Origin: Tistrella mobilis
GTDB taxonomy: Bacteria; Pseudomonadota; Alphaproteobacteria; Tistrellales; Tistrellaceae
DNA length: 64,000 bases
Assembly: GCF_041468085.1 (NCBI RefSeq)
Contig: NZ_CP121015.1
Location: forward strand, 372,001 to 436,000
Reading direction: 5' to 3'
The position numbers and the translations under genes are program-made. Position 1 is the first letter of the stretch; every line of letters starts with the position of its first letter. A model generated the notes under the pieces. That model had not been told where the DNA came from. It saw only the letters and a list, made by a program, of their open reading frames with translations, and made no database searches. This document shows, piece after piece, positions 1 through 9,802 of the stretch.

Positions 1-1
1 C

Positions 2-3000
2 CTGGCCTGGATCATCCAGCAGGGATACACCGGCCCGTTCACGATCATCGTGACGACCGCCGGCGGCACCGTCATCAACGGCACCGCATCGGGCATGACG
101 CCCAATGGCGGCGTCTGGACGGCGGGCGAGGACATGAACGCCCAGACCACGATGTATTACATCCAGGTCGCCGTTCAGAGTGACCCGACCATCATCTCCG
201 ACCGGGTGCCCCTGCTTTTCGCACCGGTCACCAACATCACCACCGCCTATGACGGCGTCACCCTGTCGGTCGGCTGGACGGCGGCCGCCTCGGCCATGCC
301 GGCCGGCCAGACCCAGATCCGGCTGACCACCGGCGGCGGCTCGCAGGTCGCCTCGGTCACCTCGGGCACGGTCGCGCAATTCGTCGTCGCCCCCAATCTG
401 CGCAAGGCCGGCGGCAGCTGGACCGTGAAGGTGACGCCGGTCTTCGACGTGTCGAACGGCCCGGTCAGCGACCCTGCCACGGTGCTCTACGCCCGGCCCG
501 ACGTCACCGCGGTTGCGGTCGTCATCCCGCTTGAGACGGTCAACACCACCATCACGGTGTCGGGCACCGGCCTGCCGGACAGCGGCGATGTCTGGTTCAT
601 CGCCAGTCTGCTGCAGGACGGGCGGACGATCACCACCACCGCGCCGATCGCCGGCACCCGGATCGGCACGCGCACCTGGCAGTTCCCCGCCGGTTTCGGC
701 ATCGCGGCCGATCTGGCCCATGACTATGCCGTCACCGCGGCGCTGTCCTCCGCCACCGCCGGCACCGCCACCGGTCCCGACGGCAGTGCCATGGGGCTGG
801 TGCTGCTGACGCCCATGATCGATGTCGTGACCACGGCCTCGGGCACCGACCGCACGGTCACGGTCACCGTGCTGCCACCGGCCGGCGACTGGCGGATCAG
901 CGGCTCGGCGATCAGCGTGCTCGCCCCCGACGGCCAGCCGGTGACGGGTGGCCAGGCGTCGGGGACGGGCCTCACCCACAGCGTCACCCTGGCGGGCCTG
1001 ACCATCGGTGGCGCCTATACGGTGATCGCCGCCGCCTGCCGGGGCTCGTCCACCGGCCCCTATACCACCACCCGCCTGCCGCTGCTGACCTCAGCGCCCG
1101 CCCTTACCACCGCCAGCCTGGATGGCGGCGTGGTCACTGCCGCCTGGAACACCGTCGCCGATGCCGGTGTCACCGGCTACCGGCTCGACCTGGTCTCGGG
1201 CACCGGGGTGATGGCCTCGGGCAGCTTTAGCGGCGGATCGGGCAGCCTGACCGTGCCGCAGCTGCCGGCCGGCGACCAGGGGGCCGCCCCCTCTCTGGTG
1301 GTCACCGCGACGGGCAGCGGCACCACCGGCCGCACCACCGGCCCGGCCTCGGCCGCGCTGGCCCTGATCAGCGAGGCGGTGGCGGTAACCGGCATCGCCT
1401 TCCCGGCCGCCGGAGGCGACGTCACCGCCACCCTCAGCGCCGCCGGCCAGGGCGAGGACGGCTATGCGCTGGAACTCTGGAAGAACGGCACCCGCACGCA
1501 GGCACTGAGCAGCGCCACCACCGCCGTGACCGTGCCCGCCGCCGCCCTCACCGATCCGGCGAGCTATACCGTCCGCGGCCGGGCGACGCGGTCCAATGCC
1601 GCGGTCAAGGGGCCGTGGAGCGCGTTCACCCCGCTCGGCAACATCGCGCCGGCAGGCCTTGCCATCGCCTATGACGGCGCCACCGCCACCCTGTCCTGGC
1701 GGGCGGTGGAGGGGGCATCGGCCTATCTGGTGACCGGCATCCCGGGCTCTGGCGGCGTGCTGACCACGGCGCCGGCGCTCACCGCCGCCATCACCTATGC
1801 CAGCGACCAGAACCCGACCCTCAGCGTTCAGGCGATCACCGGCGTCACCACCGGCCCCGCCACCTCGGCCCAGGTCTTCGCCGCCGGCCTCTATCCGACC
1901 TTCGCCCAGGATACCGCCGCCGCGATCATTCCGGCGACCACGCCGGCGATGACCGCCTATCAGATCACCATCGGCCTGCCGCAGCTGTTCACCACCCCGC
2001 CGGCCGCGGCGGATCTGCCGGCGGTCGCCCCCTTCGCGATCGTCGAGGGCACGGCCCCCTACACCTATGCCCTGACCATCGCCGGTGATCCGGAGGCCCT
2101 GCCCTGGACCTTCACCGCCGATGCCGTGCGCCCGGATCTGGTGACCGCCTGGAACGGCTTTCTGACGGCGCTGGAAACGGCCACCGCCACGCCGCTCGCC
2201 ATCCAGACGGTGCAGGCGGCGATCGCCCGGTCCATGCCCCAGACCTTCGTGGAAACCCTGTTCTTCGGCTACAGCTTCAACCCCGATAAGGGCTATGTCG
2301 ATCTGCTGCCGGGCATGGTTCTGAGGGTGGAGTTCGAGGCCTATACCAGCATGCCGGCCGGCTCCACCGACCAGAATTATCTCAACGGCTTCGTGACCTC
2401 TGCGGTCGCCCGCTGGCAGGTGGGGCGGATGGTCAAGAACGGCGTCACCTGCACGGTGCTGGATGAATTCGTGGGCCTGGTCACCGGCCAGGGCGGCACG
2501 GCGGTGCCGCGGCCGGTGCCCGCCAACCGCAAGGTCGCCGGTGCCGGCGGCCTGATCGATACCGGCTGGTCGACCATGCAGCAGCCGCTGCTCCGCCTGG
2601 TCTATCCGCAGGCCTTCCCGTCCTGCGCCCAGCCGGGCACGCCCTATCCGGAACTGAATGCGGTGCTGCTCGCCGCCTCGAAACTGTCGGATCTGGAGGC
2701 GGCGACCCAGGCCGCGCATAACGGCACCGATGCCAGCGCCCGGGCGGCGGTGCTCTATTTCCGCGGCCGCACCACGCTGGTGGCCGAGATCCGCATCCTG
2801 GTCAACGGGGTGGAACAGCTGGTGCCGCTGGGCACCACGCTGGGCGATGTGCTGGCGGCGCGCGCGCAGGAGCCGTCGGCGGCCGGCCTGCCGCTGACCG
2901 GCATCCGGCTGACCCGCGGCACCGGCCCGGCACCGGCCGGCACGCCCGCCAGCTACAATGCCGGCGGCGGCCAGCCGCTCCGGGTCGACTGGGCGCCCGC

Positions 3001-3082
3001 GGCCAATGCGGCAATGACCGCCCTGCCGCTGATGGCCGGCGACCGGATCGAGATCGGCACCCCGCCCGCAGGTGCCGCATGA
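2..3082 (+). CDS. Large fibronectin-III-like repeat protein (5' truncated)
   Basis: The reading frame is open from base 2, so the gene starts outside the window; the GTG at 50 is internal, since codons before it read LAWIIQQGYTGPFTII without a stop. From residue 60 to 610 (counted from that GTG) there are about six repeats of 85-105 residues. Each is rich in Thr, Ala and Gly, with alternating beta-strand patterns, and several end in a TGP-type turn; I read these as fibronectin-III-like domains. Residues 611-1010 are different. The last 130 contain ILVNGVEQLVPLGTTLGDVL and end near LPLMAGDRIEI, a pattern like ThiS/MoaD or SLBB beta-grasp domains. No enzyme motif was seen. The stop overlaps the next start (ATGA), so the two genes are translationally coupled. 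Likely a structural or adhesive part of the giant-protein operon; its exact role is unknown. Confidence 0.85.
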   Translation: MAWIIQQGYTGPFTIIVTTAGGTVINGTASGMTPNGGVWTAGEDMNAQTTMYYIQVAVQSDPTIISDRVPLLFAPVTNITTAYDGVTLSVGWTAAASAMPAGQTQIRLTTGGGSQVASVTSGTVAQFVVAPNLRKAGGSWTVKVTPVFDVSNGPVSDPATVLYARPDVTAVAVVIPLETVNTTITVSGTGLPDSGDVWFIASLLQDGRTITTTAPIAGTRIGTRTWQFPAGFGIAADLAHDYAVTAALSSATAGTATGPDGSAMGLVLLTPMIDVVTTASGTDRTVTVTVLPPAGDWRISGSAISVLAPDGQPVTGGQASGTGLTHSVTLAGLTIGGAYTVIAAACRGSSTGPYTTTRLPLLTSAPALTTASLDGGVVTAAWNTVADAGVTGYRLDLVSGTGVMASGSFSGGSGSLTVPQLPAGDQGAAPSLVVTATGSGTTGRTTGPASAALALISEAVAVTGIAFPAAGGDVTATLSAAGQGEDGYALELWKNGTRTQALSSATTAVTVPAAALTDPASYTVRGRATRSNAAVKGPWSAFTPLGNIAPAGLAIAYDGATATLSWRAVEGASAYLVTGIPGSGGVLTTAPALTAAITYASDQNPTLSVQAITGVTTGPATSAQVFAAGLYPTFAQDTAAAIIPATTPAMTAYQITIGLPQLFTTPPAAADLPAVAPFAIVEGTAPYTYALTIAGDPEALPWTFTADAVRPDLVTAWNGFLTALETATATPLAIQTVQAAIARSMPQTFVETLFFGYSFNPDKGYVDLLPGMVLRVEFEAYTSMPAGSTDQNYLNGFVTSAVARWQVGRMVKNGVTCTVLDEFVGLVTGQGGTAVPRPVPANRKVAGAGGLIDTGWSTMQQPLLRLVYPQAFPSCAQPGTPYPELNAVLLAASKLSDLEAATQAAHNGTDASARAAVLYFRGRTTLVAEIRILVNGVEQLVPLGTTLGDVLAARAQEPSAAGLPLTGIRLTRGTGPAPAGTPASYNAGGGQPLRVDWAPAANAAMTALPLMAGDRIEIGTPPAGAA

Positions 3083-6000
3083 GCGGCGGGGCCGAGCCCG
3101 CCTTCAACCGTGCGGCTCAGGGCTCGCCGCTCTACTGGCTGACGGATGGCGGCAACCGGGCGGGCTTCCTCGCCTCGGATGCCGCCGCCTTCGGCGATAC
3201 GATCACGCTGTCCACCAGCTGGACCGATGCCGGGGGGCTCTGGTTCTGGCTGGATCAGGCGCCGGCCGATCCCGCCGGTTTCGCCGGCAGCCTTCAGGCT
3301 TTCCTCAACCTGCTGCCTCCCGCCCGCGGCCCGCGCTTTCTGTGGATCGCGGGCATCGCCGCCGGCGTCAACGGCTGGACGGGCTCTGCGATCGACATGA
3401 CCCGCAGCGGCGGGACGACGACCGTCACCGGCGGCCAGACCTTCAATGCCGGCGGCATCGTGGTGCTGGCGTCGGCCGGCGGACAGGTGATGGTGGAGCA
3501 GGCCTCCAGCGATCAGAGCTGGCTGTTCCGGGTCCATGACGGCGGCGCGCTCACCCTGCTGGCGGGCGATGCCAGCCTTGCCGCCAGTCAGAACCTCTGG
3601 GGCGTCAGCTACAATCCGCTCCGGCCCGGTGCGCTGGTCTGGACGCTGAACCTGCCCGCCCCGGGCGAGGGCGAGGTGCCGGTGCTGACCGGGATGGGCG
3701 CCAGCCTGCGCTTTTTTGCGCCCGACATGGACCCGTTCCTGACGCTGGACGAACCCGCGGTTGCGACCGGCGGCATCCGTAGCCTGCAGGTGGTGCCGCT
3801 GCGCCAGCGCGCGGCGGTGGCGCTCTATTGCGCCTTCGACCCGCTGGCGCCACTCGATCCCACCCGCACCCGGTTCGGCCTTGCCCCTTTCGGCGCCGCG
3901 GCCTCGGGCGATGCGCCGGTTTTCGACAGCGGCTATGTCACGGCGCTCGGCTATGGCGTGCAGCTGAGGCCGGTGCGGATGGCAAGCCAGACCCAGCCGG
4001 GTTTCGTGCTGGCGGTGCAGCCGATGACCACGGGGGCCATCGGCGACGGCCCGACCGATGTGCCGGTCTCGTATTACCTCACGCCCGATGGCGATTTCAC
4101 CCTGCTCGGGCTCGACCAGGGCGGCCAGCTGGCGACGGCACAGGTGGCACCCGAGATTGCGGCGGCCGCCCCGGCCGTGCGGGTGCTCTGCGGCACCACC
4201 GGCCTCGATTACGTCGGGCTCAACGCCGCCGACGGCAATGTTCTGAGCTTCCGCGCCGGACGGGCCGCCTATGCCCCGCCCACCCCGGCCGAGGGCGAAG
4301 GTCCGATCGTCAGCGCCGGAGACGGCGCTGCGGCACCGCCCTCGCTCACCGGTCTCGGCACCACCGCCTGGAGCTGGATTTCGGCCGGCAGCGCGCCCCG
4401 CTACTACGCCCAGCCCGAGGACGCGCCCTTCTATGCCGGCGGCTATTCGGGCTTCCTGTCCTATCTGGAAATGGCCGCCACCGATCTGGTGACCGACGAT
4501 CCCGCCCCCGCCTTCCCGATGGTCGGTTATGCCGGTCTCGCCCCGGAAGACGCCGTCTTCGCGCGCGAGATCGAGGCCCGCGGCATCGCGCCCGAGCGCC
4601 GGCGGCGGATCGGGCTCGCCACCGGCATGCAATGGGATGTCGCCAGGGCTGAAGACGCATCGGCGGTCCAGGCCGGCACGGTGACCCCGGCCGTCTCCCC
4701 GCCCGGCGTCGCCATCGGCTATGCCGGCGACAACCAGCCCTGGGCCTGGCTCGGCATCGGCAATATGGGCAGCGCCGACGGGCTGCCGGATCTGCGCTTC
4801 ACCGCCGTCGACGGCGCCTTCCGTCAGGCGCTGCTGTCCAACCGCCTGTTCATGGTGCTGGGCTCGGCCGCGACCGTGATGCAATCGGGCTCGGTCGCCT
4901 ATCAGCTGACCCAGGCGTCGATGAACCTGATCAAGGCCCTGCCGCCCGGCAAGGGCGTGTCGGACACGGTGTGGAACCAGGTCTCGGCCGCGGTTTCCAG
5001 CGCCGGCTATCCGGTCTACGACACCGAAACCGCCTTCGACCAGATGCTGACCCAGGCGACATCGGGCACGATCACCGCCGAGGAAACCCTGGTCTTCCAG
5101 CGCTTCGCCGGGCTGCTGACCCCGGTGATCGGCGACTGGCTGTTCCGGATGAGCCCGCGCAACTGGGCCGCCCCCGATCGCCAGGGGCCGAAAAACGCGC
5201 GGCTGATCTTCAAATTCATCAGTGGCCGCACGCTGGCCGATCTGGTTTCCGACACCGCCGCCTGGAACTGGCCCGAGGCATCGTCGGATGACGGCAAGGC
5301 CGAAACCGCGCGCAGCGACATCCAGGCGATCATCCGCACCGCCCGCGAAAGCGTCGCCACCGCACGGCTGAAGAACACCGCCTCGCCCTATGACCGTTTC
5401 GTGCAGGTGATCGACGATCCCGACTGGGCGGGCGTGCTGGCGCTGTCGGTGGAGGTGCCGCTCGACACCCTGCCGGAGCCGCTGCAACCGCTGGCCGCCG
5501 GCATCGACCCGTCCGGGTTCTACGCCCACCATCTGGGGCTGACCGCCACCTCGTTCACCTCGGACAACGGCACGCTCACCTTCGACACCACCTCCACCTT
5601 CGGCCTGATCGACTATCAGGATCCGATCGACCAGTATTTCTCCAGCGACATCGCCTTCGCCTTCAAGGTCCAGCAGCTGACGGTCGGCTTCGAGAACGGC
5701 CGGCTGGCGAGTTTCACCAGTTCGGCGCAGCTGATGGTGAACCGGGTGTTCGGCGCCCAGACCCGGCTTTTCCCCACCGGCCACGGCAATAATCTGATCC
5801 TGGACGGCGTCTATCAGTCGGAAGCGGCCGATGGCGGCGGCCGGCGCGACACCTATGTCTTCGCGATGCGCGAGGCGGGGGCGTTTCAGCTGCAGCTGGG
5901 TCAGCTGTCGGAAATGGCCGTGGACCAGACCCGGATGGTCACCGTGCGTGCCGCCGATCCCGAGACCGGCAACACCACGGTCACCGCCGCCTTCCAGATG

Positions 6001-6960
6001 GCCGGCCGGTTGCGCTTTGCCGAGCCTGAGAAATTCGATCCCTTCTGCTGGGGCCCGCCGCTGACCGCGGCCGGAACGATTGTCGACGGCGGGATCGACC
6101 TGCTGGCGGAAACCGGCACGGACGATGCCGCGGTCGCCGCCGGCCTCGCCTACACCAACTATGCCATCACCATGAGCTTCTCGTTGTCGGATCCGGCGAA
6201 GGTGACCTTCACCGTCCAGGATGCCGATCTCACCCTGAATGCGGCGAACAGCCGGGCGCGGCCGAATTCGCTCTTCGCCCGCTTCCCTCTGAGGCTCGCG
6301 GGACTGACCGGCACCCCCGACCCGGCGGTGACCGGCCAGGCATCCACCCGCACACCTGAAGCCGCCGGTTTCGTATCGATCTCGGCGCCCCTTCAGCAGG
6401 CGAAACTCACCCAGCCCTGGTACGGGCTGGTTTACGAGGTCGATCTCGGCACGCTCGGTGCACTGGCGGGATCGGTGGGCATCACCGTGCGCCTGCTGGC
6501 GGCCTGGAGTGCCGGCGGCGGCGACAAGGGCAATCCCGGCATCTATTTCGGCGTGGCCCTGCCGGGGATCGAGAACATGCTGGGGGTCAGTCTGCCGCTG
6601 CAGGGCATTCTGGATATCGGCTTCCGGACCATCCAGTTCACCACCTATGAAGACGAGCAGCACGGCCGGCAATATCTCATGCGGCTCAGGGATTTCGGGC
6701 TGCATGTGCTGGGCCTCTCCTTCCCGCCGGGTAAGAACGACATCACCGTCTTCGGCAATCCCGACCAGACCTCGAACACCAAGCTCGGCTGGTATGCCGC
6801 CTATGACGACGGCAAGGAGGTGCCCGCGAACAAGTCTGCCGCCGCCGGGGACCGTCTCGCCGCCCCCCATCGCAAGATCGCGCCGGCACACCGGACCGGG
6901 GCGGCGATACGTGCGGCGCGTGGTGCCAGGATCCGGCCGGATGGCGGGGAGGGTGCATGA
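3079..6960 (+). CDS. Giant beta-rich protein of unknown function (1293 aa)
   Basis: The start ATG overlaps the upstream stop and the stop overlaps the next start, both as ATGA, so it is translated as part of one operon. The first 400 residues are strand-rich repeats with WFWLDQ-like and LWGVSYNPL-like segments. A mixed helical region lies around 580-780, and a second beta-rich region from 820 to 1245. The latter ends in GIYFGVALPGIENMLGVSLP, which resembles GGIYFGLLDG in the 2522-residue protein downstream, so the two may share a domain. No signal peptide, transmembrane helix or catalytic motif is evident. The last 40 residues switch to an Arg/His/Pro-rich basic tail, as in the two following proteins. 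I do not recognise a named family; a large DUF such as DUF6603 is a guess that needs a profile search. Confidence 0.85.
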   Translation: MSGGAEPAFNRAAQGSPLYWLTDGGNRAGFLASDAAAFGDTITLSTSWTDAGGLWFWLDQAPADPAGFAGSLQAFLNLLPPARGPRFLWIAGIAAGVNGWTGSAIDMTRSGGTTTVTGGQTFNAGGIVVLASAGGQVMVEQASSDQSWLFRVHDGGALTLLAGDASLAASQNLWGVSYNPLRPGALVWTLNLPAPGEGEVPVLTGMGASLRFFAPDMDPFLTLDEPAVATGGIRSLQVVPLRQRAAVALYCAFDPLAPLDPTRTRFGLAPFGAAASGDAPVFDSGYVTALGYGVQLRPVRMASQTQPGFVLAVQPMTTGAIGDGPTDVPVSYYLTPDGDFTLLGLDQGGQLATAQVAPEIAAAAPAVRVLCGTTGLDYVGLNAADGNVLSFRAGRAAYAPPTPAEGEGPIVSAGDGAAAPPSLTGLGTTAWSWISAGSAPRYYAQPEDAPFYAGGYSGFLSYLEMAATDLVTDDPAPAFPMVGYAGLAPEDAVFAREIEARGIAPERRRRIGLATGMQWDVARAEDASAVQAGTVTPAVSPPGVAIGYAGDNQPWAWLGIGNMGSADGLPDLRFTAVDGAFRQALLSNRLFMVLGSAATVMQSGSVAYQLTQASMNLIKALPPGKGVSDTVWNQVSAAVSSAGYPVYDTETAFDQMLTQATSGTITAEETLVFQRFAGLLTPVIGDWLFRMSPRNWAAPDRQGPKNARLIFKFISGRTLADLVSDTAAWNWPEASSDDGKAETARSDIQAIIRTARESVATARLKNTASPYDRFVQVIDDPDWAGVLALSVEVPLDTLPEPLQPLAAGIDPSGFYAHHLGLTATSFTSDNGTLTFDTTSTFGLIDYQDPIDQYFSSDIAFAFKVQQLTVGFENGRLASFTSSAQLMVNRVFGAQTRLFPTGHGNNLILDGVYQSEAADGGGRRDTYVFAMREAGAFQLQLGQLSEMAVDQTRMVTVRAADPETGNTTVTAAFQMAGRLRFAEPEKFDPFCWGPPLTAAGTIVDGGIDLLAETGTDDAAVAAGLAYTNYAITMSFSLSDPAKVTFTVQDADLTLNAANSRARPNSLFARFPLRLAGLTGTPDPAVTGQASTRTPEAAGFVSISAPLQQAKLTQPWYGLVYEVDLGTLGALAGSVGITVRLLAAWSAGGGDKGNPGIYFGVALPGIENMLGVSLPLQGILDIGFRTIQFTTYEDEQHGRQYLMRLRDFGLHVLGLSFPPGKNDITVFGNPDQTSNTKLGWYAAYDDGKEVPANKSAAAGDRLAAPHRKIAPAHRTGAAIRAARGARIRPDGGEGA

Positions 6961-8360
6961 CCGATACGCCGGACATCACCCTCGCCCATCTGTTCCGGAT
7001 CGAGAAGGCCGCGCGGATGACGATGGCCTGTCTGTGGTGCGATCAGGGCATGGCCAACATGCTCACGGCGAACGAATATGAAGACGACTACATTCCGGAT
7101 GTCGTCGCCCTGTTCGACTACGGCGCAACCCTCAACTTCATTACAAGAACCCTGAAACCGGCCCTCGCTGCACCGGCGGTGGAGAAAGTCTGCGAAGTCC
7201 TGGTTGCGCAGCAGGAGGCGGGCAAGACGCCCCGTATCGATCTGGTGGTCATCAGTCACCAGGACGACGATCATTGGCGGCTTCTGGAATATCTCATCGC
7301 CGCAGTGCGCGAGCGCAGCATACCGCTGGAGGTCGGCCGGATCATCTATGCGGGGAGCGACTGGGGAAAGACCGCGCTCAGCGTCATAGATGATCTTGGA
7401 ACGTTCACGGCTGATCCCGACAAAGACGTCAACTACTTTGACACAATGGTGTGTGATTACGAGACGGCCGACAGCCCGCCGACACAGGCGGATTCACTCG
7501 GCGACATCGTCATCCGCACCCTGATGGCCAATGCCCCGAGTTCATTTCCGAAAAAATCCAAGGAGCGCAAGAACGGTACGTCGGCCGTTATGGTCATCGA
7601 CTATGCGGGCGAGCGGATCATCCTGCCTGGTGACGCGACCTACGAAACGCTGAATAAGATCAATGAATATCTGCTCACCTGGACGACCAGCCCGCTTCAG
7701 CCCGTCTCTCTGATGTCGGCGCCTCACCATGGCTCCCTCGCCACCATGACACGCAGCTCGGAGACATCCAACGACGCGGATCTCAGCGAGCTCATCCTCT
7801 TTACGGATCTGACGCGTCCAGACAGCGTCATTACCAGTGCCGGTTTTCAGAACAGCCACTTTCATCCTCATGCAATCATTCTCAAGAAATTGATCAAGTA
7901 TGCCGGCTCGGGTTCTTTCTATGTCCACCCGGTCGTCTACTACGATCTGGTGAGCAAGACCTTCAAAGTGCAGAACGAGGTCATGGCGAATCTGTATACC
8001 ACAGTGCTCGGCCTCGATACGCCGGTACCGGTGGCGGACTGGTATTACACATTCACCCCCACAGAACCGATGGTGACCAATGTCAAGACGTTCTATGGCG
8101 CCTCCAAGGCATTGATCAGCGTCCCCAACACCTCTCCGGATGTGTTCGGGCTGGAAATGGAACTCAGCGAGGATGATGGCGGCAAAGAAGACGACGTGAC
8201 GGCCCTTGCGGTCACCTCTTTGCAGGCGCCCTCCGCCCCGATCCGCTTTCTTTCCCGGCCGGTCAGCCGCACCCATGTGCCGGCCCCGGTCAAGCGCACC
8301 ACCGTCCTGGTCCGCTCCGGGCGTGACCGGGATAACGAAAGGGCCCCCGCATGCCCATAG
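6957..8360 (+). CDS. ComEC-like metallo-beta-lactamase-fold protein, copy 1
   Basis: Soluble 467-residue protein. The motif SHQDDDHW near residue 98 matches the variant metal-binding motif of ComEC/Rec2-type MBL domains, LPGDATYE near 222 matches their LxGD segment, and MSAPHHGS near 254 matches the PHHGS signature. These support a metal-dependent phosphoesterase or nuclease-like fold; the substrate is unknown. ComEC itself has membrane channel segments, and none are present here. The C-terminal 40 residues are an Arg/Pro-rich tail (for example RFLSRPVSRTHVPAPVKR). Start and stop overlap the flanking genes. Base composition is slightly less extreme than in the giant genes. It is a paralogue of the next gene, with the same motif order and spacing. 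Confidence 0.9.
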   Translation: MTDTPDITLAHLFRIEKAARMTMACLWCDQGMANMLTANEYEDDYIPDVVALFDYGATLNFITRTLKPALAAPAVEKVCEVLVAQQEAGKTPRIDLVVISHQDDDHWRLLEYLIAAVRERSIPLEVGRIIYAGSDWGKTALSVIDDLGTFTADPDKDVNYFDTMVCDYETADSPPTQADSLGDIVIRTLMANAPSSFPKKSKERKNGTSAVMVIDYAGERIILPGDATYETLNKINEYLLTWTTSPLQPVSLMSAPHHGSLATMTRSSETSNDADLSELILFTDLTRPDSVITSAGFQNSHFHPHAIILKKLIKYAGSGSFYVHPVVYYDLVSKTFKVQNEVMANLYTTVLGLDTPVPVADWYYTFTPTEPMVTNVKTFYGASKALISVPNTSPDVFGLEMELSEDDGGKEDDVTALAVTSLQAPSAPIRFLSRPVSRTHVPAPVKRTTVLVRSGRDRDNERAPACP

Positions 8361-9733
8361 AACTCGCCTATATGGACGGCATGTGGTGCGGCCAGGGCAT
8401 GGCGCATCTGCTGCGCCTTTACACCAATCGCTACGCACAGCCCGACAAGGACGCGGCCGAGATGATGGCCCTGTTCGATTTCGGCAATTCCGGTGGCGGT
8501 CTCAGCCAGTCGAAAGCCGTTCTCGGCGTCACCCCTCCGGTCCGTACGATGATCGATGCACTTAAGCTGCAGATAGCACAGGGCAAGTCGCCGAAGCTGG
8601 ATCTGGTGCTGTTCAGCCATCAGGACACCGACCATTGGACGCTGACGAAGGAATTCCTGGATCAGGTCGCGGCGAACAGTATTCCACTGGAGGTCGGTCG
8701 CATCCAGCTCGGCGGCACGAACTGGGGCTCGCAGGCCAAAGCAACCATCGGCCGTCTCGCAAAATTCCTTCCAGACGGCGAGGAACCCGTTTCCTACCTC
8801 ACCAATGCCAGCGACTATGGCAATGCAAATGGAGAGGTCACGGAGACTATGGCACTCGGCCCGGTGTCGATCCGGACCATCGTGTCAAATGTGCCGAGTG
8901 CGACCAAATCCGAAGCGCTGATCAAGAACGGCAGTTCGGCCGTGGCGGTCATTCAGTACGGCCAGACGGCTTTCATCCTGCCGGGCGATGCCACCTACGA
9001 GACCCTGGATTTCGCCAACGGTCTTCTGCGGGCTTGGACAAAGTCGCCGCTGCCCAACATCTACATGATGTCGGCACCGCATCATGGTTCTCTCGACACC
9101 ATGACGCGCAAGAATATCGGCGACAAGAGCGATCTCGCAGAGCTGAGGACATTCGTCGACCTGACGGTACCCTATTCGATATTTGCCAGCGCCGGCTATT
9201 ACAGTCACCACAAGCATCCCTATCTGGCCATTCTGGTCGCCTTGTCCAAACATACAGGCTCCCATGAATATCCCGACCCTCATGACGTGGTCGTCTACGA
9301 AGCCGATACCGCGCGCTGGAGCCTGATCCCCAATGTCGAGCGGAACGTCTACACCACGGTGCTCGACCTCGACCCCGACGAACCGCTGAAATCGGCCGAC
9401 TGGCTGTTCTGGCTCAATGACCTCGGCCATTTCGGCACCCAGGCGCGGTTCTTCGAAGGCGGTGCCCGGCAGATGATCGGCGTGCCGCAGACCGAGTCGA
9501 CCGAGATGGTCCTGGAGGAGGACGGTAGCGGCGGCGGCGGCGGAGACGGTCTTTCCGCGTTTGCCACCGTCGCACCCGGTCCGCTGCGCGTCACCGATGT
9601 CCTGCCGGGCCTTGAGCGGGGCCATCTCGTCCGGTCTCGCCGGATCCTCGACGGCGGGCGCACCGCATCGATGGTCAGATCCCCGCAGCCGATCCCGCCA
9701 CCTCGTCGGGTGAGGCCGCGCATCGCGGGTTGA
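8351..9733 (+). CDS. ComEC-like metallo-beta-lactamase-fold protein, copy 2
   Basis: A 460-residue paralogue of the preceding gene, starting 10 bases before that gene ends. It opens with YMDGMWCGQGMAHLL, comparable to CLWCDQGMANML in copy 1, so the copies are homologous over their whole length. The motifs are SHQDTDHW near residue 89, LPGDATYE near 212 and MSAPHHGS near 240. A glycine run (GSGGGGGDG) near 395 links the catalytic domain to a basic Arg/Pro tail ending PPRRVRPRIAG. Probably a metal-dependent hydrolase of the ComEC MBL group. Tandem retention of two diverged copies suggests they form a heterodimer or act on different substrates (inference). Confidence 0.9.
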   Translation: MPIELAYMDGMWCGQGMAHLLRLYTNRYAQPDKDAAEMMALFDFGNSGGGLSQSKAVLGVTPPVRTMIDALKLQIAQGKSPKLDLVLFSHQDTDHWTLTKEFLDQVAANSIPLEVGRIQLGGTNWGSQAKATIGRLAKFLPDGEEPVSYLTNASDYGNANGEVTETMALGPVSIRTIVSNVPSATKSEALIKNGSSAVAVIQYGQTAFILPGDATYETLDFANGLLRAWTKSPLPNIYMMSAPHHGSLDTMTRKNIGDKSDLAELRTFVDLTVPYSIFASAGYYSHHKHPYLAILVALSKHTGSHEYPDPHDVVVYEADTARWSLIPNVERNVYTTVLDLDPDEPLKSADWLFWLNDLGHFGTQARFFEGGARQMIGVPQTESTEMVLEEDGSGGGGGDGLSAFATVAPGPLRVTDVLPGLERGHLVRSRRILDGGRTASMVRSPQPIPPPRRVRPRIAG

Positions 9734-9802
9734 TCCGCCGTCACCCGCCGTCCACGCCTTCGTCGATCTGCACCGTCCCGCTGATGCCAGGAGATCCGCA
9801 TC

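Noticed and set aside
2953-6891. Minus-strand open frame of 1312 codons
   Set aside because: Antisense shadow of the 1293-residue gene. Rich in Arg, Gly and His with no domain pattern, produced by high-GC third-position bias. The same applies to the long minus-strand frames at 1091-2719, 11108-14512 and 17338-21882.
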